The position numbers and the translations under genes were made by a program. The notes beneath the pieces were generated by a model that saw only the letters and a program-made list of their open reading frames with translations, was not told where the DNA came from and made no database searches. A stretch of DNA of 5,876 nucleotides, from assembly GCA_002423365.1 (NCBI GenBank), contig DIVU01000333.1:1-5876 (forward strand), read 5' to 3'. Every line of letters starts with the position of its first letter. Positions within the stretch are counted from its first letter, which is position 1. The DNA is from Desulfuromonadaceae bacterium UBA6124. GTDB lineage: Bacteria > Desulfobacterota > Desulfuromonadia > Desulfuromonadales > Trichloromonadaceae. Positions 3,626 to 5,876 of the stretch are shown one piece after another.

Positions 3626-5866
3626 TCAGCAGACCAGCCGAATCGCCCAGACCTCCAGTTTGCCCGTATCCCTTGGCGCCAGATCGTAGACGGCCAGGTT
3701 CCACTCCCCCTTGGCCTCCTCACCGACCAGCGTCTCCAACCCCGGCGCCGCGCTTCTGTCGTAGGTGCCGCGCAGGTTGTCGGCGCTGCCGCCGGAGCGG
3801 TTGTGCAGAATCGCCCGTTGCCCCGAAGGGGCGATGAGTTCAACCCGCAGATCGCCGATATAGGGATGGACGATGGAGAGACTAACGACGATCTCCTTGA
3901 CCTTGCCGACGGCGTCGATGCGGAGCGGGCTGCGGATGCCGGCAGCATCGCCGTCGGGGATCGCCAAGAGCGGCGCCGTCGCCTGCTCGATCACCGTTTG
4001 CGCCGGCTCGTAGCCCACTTCAAGGTGCCAGGCGTTGAGCCGGCCGACGTTGCGGCGGGAGAGATCGCGAACATGCAGGGTCCAATCTCCGGAAATGTCT
4101 TCTCCGAACAACTCCCGTAACGCCGCGAAATCCGCAGAGGTCCATTCCTGGCGGAGATCGTCCGTTCCGCGACCGGTGCGGTTATGCAGTAGCACCTTTT
4201 TGCCCGAGGGGGACTCCAGCTCGACCTGCAGGTTGCCGATGTAGGGGTGGATGATGTCGACCCCGACGGTGACGGCGGTCAGACGGCCGGAGGCGTCGAA
4301 TCGGATGACGCTGCGCACCCCTTCCGGTTTCTTATCGGGAATCAGCAGATCGACCACCGCCCGGCCGGAAGCGGCGGTGACCTGGGACGTCGGTGGTTCA
4401 CCGACGGAAAAACGGATGACTTCCCCGGCGGCGGAAACGTCTCGCAGGATGAAACCTGAATCGGCGCCGTCCCAGGCACGGGACGAAGGGGTGGTGGCGT
4501 GGGAGAGGGCGATGCCGGAGATGCCGGCGAAAAGATCCCCCTCATCCCCGTAATTGCGGTTGAGCTCCAGATCGAGATGGCCGTCCGCCTGCTTCAATCC
4601 GCATTGATAATGCTTGGTCGCGCTTCCCCCCTGCCATTCGTTGGAACCGATGGTGTCGCAGTGGTAAACGGCCAGGCCGCTGGCCGGTTGATAGGCGTCG
4701 AGCCCCAAACGACCGCGGTTCTCCAGTAGAAAATATTCGTTCGGCTTGTCCGTCTCGAACTTGAAAATGGTGCCGTAATCGCCCTGCCGGGCCTCGAAAT
4801 CGCCGCCGCCGTTGAGATTGACCAGCCGGTCGTACCAGCCGACCAGATAGCGGTAATAAGCGGTGACCGGTGCCGGGGTGCGCCCACTGTTAAGATGGTT
4901 TCCCGAACTCATCAGGCAGTAACGGCCGATCCCCTGGCTCTTCTCGAAATCGCCGTCGCGGGTGCCGTAGTCGTAGAGATCGGGAAAACGGCAGAGCTGA
5001 TGACCGTTTTCGTGACAGAAGGTGCCGATGCTCAGGTCGACGCTCTGGCGACCGAGGCTGGTGAGCATGTAGAAGTTGGTACGCATGCCGCCGAAGCGAA
5101 GTTCAAGATAGCTGTTGTGCGGCCACAGCTCGCCTTCGTAGAGGGTGCGCCCGGCGTAGAGAAAGTTGAGGGCGTCGACGATCCCCTCCCGGCGCGAGTC
5201 GAACTCGGACAGATCGACGCCGTATTCGGAGATGGCCAGTTCCAGGGCCTCGCGCACCAGCAGGGTGGTCTTGTAGTAGTCCCGATTCTGGGAAAGGCGC
5301 ACCGGGCCAATCACCCGGTTCCGGAAATCGAGCTTGCCGCTCGACATCAGGGCGAAATATTCCCGCACCGAGCAGAAATTGCCGTTGCCCCGATAGTTGT
5401 CGCCATTGAGCAGGGCTTCCACCTCGGCGACGGGAATGGTGCTTTGCAGGTCGGGGAAGTCGACCAGAATGGTCAGACCGCGCACCGCCCCCTGGCTGAC
5501 CCGGCGGCCGGGGAGCAGGCCCTGGGCCATGCCGAAGGTGCGCAGGCGATGGCCGGCCGCGACGTCCTCGGGGGGCATGATGCGGTTGTAGCGCAGATTG
5601 AACTTCTCGTTGCGCACCTCCCCGGATTCCTTCAAGTGCCGGCGCAGCCCCGGTGGCGGCTGCTTGCCGATGGGCGCGCCGCTGGAGGCGAAGCGTCCGT
5701 CGAGCACCACCGCATAGCAGAAGAGGCCGAGATCGGTATCGTAGACCGCCGTGTAGCCTTCCGGGGTTTCGTAGCGGGCATAGAATTCGTCGCCGAAGAC
5801 CACCAGCGCCACATCGGGGCCGTTGTCCTGGGTCAGTATCAGGGTTTCGCCGAAGATCGCGCTCAT
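3626..5866 (-). CDS. M6 family zinc metalloprotease with two C-terminal P domains
   Basis: This 746-residue protein has three parts. Residues 1-126 form a prodomain-like start (for example FGDEFYARYETPEGYTAVYD, 24-43). The M6 (immune-inhibitor-A-like) peptidase domain spans about 127-490, opening with RGLTILVDFPD (129-139) and SVREYFALMSSGKLDF (166-181). The zinc site is HENGH (285-289), with Glu286 as the catalytic base and Asp296 in PDLYDYG (295-301) as the probable third ligand. Met319 in CLMSSG (317-322) fits the Met-turn. Two P (proprotein-convertase-type) domains follow at about 502-620 and 630-746, each with HPYIG and HNR(T/S)G. The spacing from the second His to the Asp is one residue longer than the common HxxGLPD form, with Cys292 near the usual Gly. 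There is no signal peptide at this ATG, although M6 enzymes are usually secreted. The ATG has GGGAGG four bases upstream, but the frame is open to the window edge, so a start further upstream cannot be ruled out. Substrate unknown. Confidence 0.94.
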   Translation of the reverse strand: MSAIFGETLILTQDNGPDVALVVFGDEFYARYETPEGYTAVYDTDLGLFCYAVVLDGRFASSGAPIGKQPPPGLRRHLKESGEVRNEKFNLRYNRIMPPEDVAAGHRLRTFGMAQGLLPGRRVSQGAVRGLTILVDFPDLQSTIPVAEVEALLNGDNYRGNGNFCSVREYFALMSSGKLDFRNRVIGPVRLSQNRDYYKTTLLVREALELAISEYGVDLSEFDSRREGIVDALNFLYAGRTLYEGELWPHNSYLELRFGGMRTNFYMLTSLGRQSVDLSIGTFCHENGHQLCRFPDLYDYGTRDGDFEKSQGIGRYCLMSSGNHLNSGRTPAPVTAYYRYLVGWYDRLVNLNGGGDFEARQGDYGTIFKFETDKPNEYFLLENRGRLGLDAYQPASGLAVYHCDTIGSNEWQGGSATKHYQCGLKQADGHLDLELNRNYGDEGDLFAGISGIALSHATTPSSRAWDGADSGFILRDVSAAGEVIRFSVGEPPTSQVTAASGRAVVDLLIPDKKPEGVRSVIRFDASGRLTAVTVGVDIIHPYIGNLQVELESPSGKKVLLHNRTGRGTDDLRQEWTSADFAALRELFGEDISGDWTLHVRDLSRRNVGRLNAWHLEVGYEPAQTVIEQATAPLLAIPDGDAAGIRSPLRIDAVGKVKEIVVSLSIVHPYIGDLRVELIAPSGQRAILHNRSGGSADNLRGTYDRSAAPGLETLVGEEAKGEWNLAVYDLAPRDTGKLEVWAIRLVC
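3629..4363 (-). repeat. Tandem duplication of the P domain within the protease gene
   Basis: The two P domains are a visible internal duplication. HPYIGNLQVELESPSGKKVL (540-559) matches HPYIGDLRVELIAPSGQRAI (667-686). HNRTGRGTDDLR (561-572) matches HNRSGGSADNLR (688-699). GDWTLHVRDLSRRNVGRLNAW (593-613) matches GEWNLAVYDLAPRDTGKLEVW (720-740). The period is 127 residues (381 bp). The copies have diverged, so this is an old duplication. Confidence 0.85.
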
Positions 5867-5876
5867 GGAGCCTCCC

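Noticed and set aside
3803..4729. Several plus-strand open frames (about 69-105 codons) opposite the protease gene.
   Set aside because: They are shadows of a long, well-supported protease gene, with no independent ribosome sites or family motifs.

Overview
The window looks like chromosomal DNA from a GC-rich deltaproteobacterium of the Geobacter/Desulfuromonas group (Desulfuromonadales). This is inferred from high GC in the genes, a GEMM-class cyclic dinucleotide riboswitch, an NrfD-type quinone-reacting membrane subunit, a cytosolic-looking M6 protease and an AddB-like nuclease of the kind found in that group. No tRNA, rRNA, CRISPR array, transposase or phage gene is visible.

Layout. (1) Positions 1-716, minus strand: the N-terminal 238 residues of an AddB-like PD-(D/E)XK nuclease family DNA repair protein, cut by the left window edge. 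(2) 808-1050, minus: a conserved 80-residue protein with two membrane segments, usually labelled 'RND transporter', lying just upstream of the nuclease gene and probably cotranscribed with it. (3) 1051-1291: its leader, with a good sigma70 promoter at 1265-1291 and a roughly 170-base series of strong stem-loops. The leader may be a dispersed palindromic repeat or a small structured RNA. (4) 1292-1679: a gene-free region that becomes very AT-rich from about 1380, with operator-like inverted repeats, ahead of the next gene. (5) 1680-2906, plus: a solitary NrfD/PsrC-family multi-pass membrane protein, closed by a terminator at 2927-2972. (6) 3031-3136, plus: a clear GEMM-I (cyclic-di-GMP-I class) riboswitch. 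(7) 3203-3544, plus: a very short (113 aa) flagellar rod/hook-type protein controlled by that riboswitch. (8) 3548-3594: a strong two-way terminator shared with the converging gene. (9) 3626-5866, minus: an M6-family zinc metalloprotease with two tandem C-terminal P domains.

The most distinctive unit is the riboswitch with the orphan mini rod protein. A second-messenger sensor appears to control one isolated flagellar-type gene with no other flagellar gene in view. The leader has no intrinsic terminator between aptamer and start codon, but it has a pyrimidine-rich stretch complementary to the ribosome binding site, so control of translation is more likely than attenuation. The other genes appear to be separate units and not one pathway.
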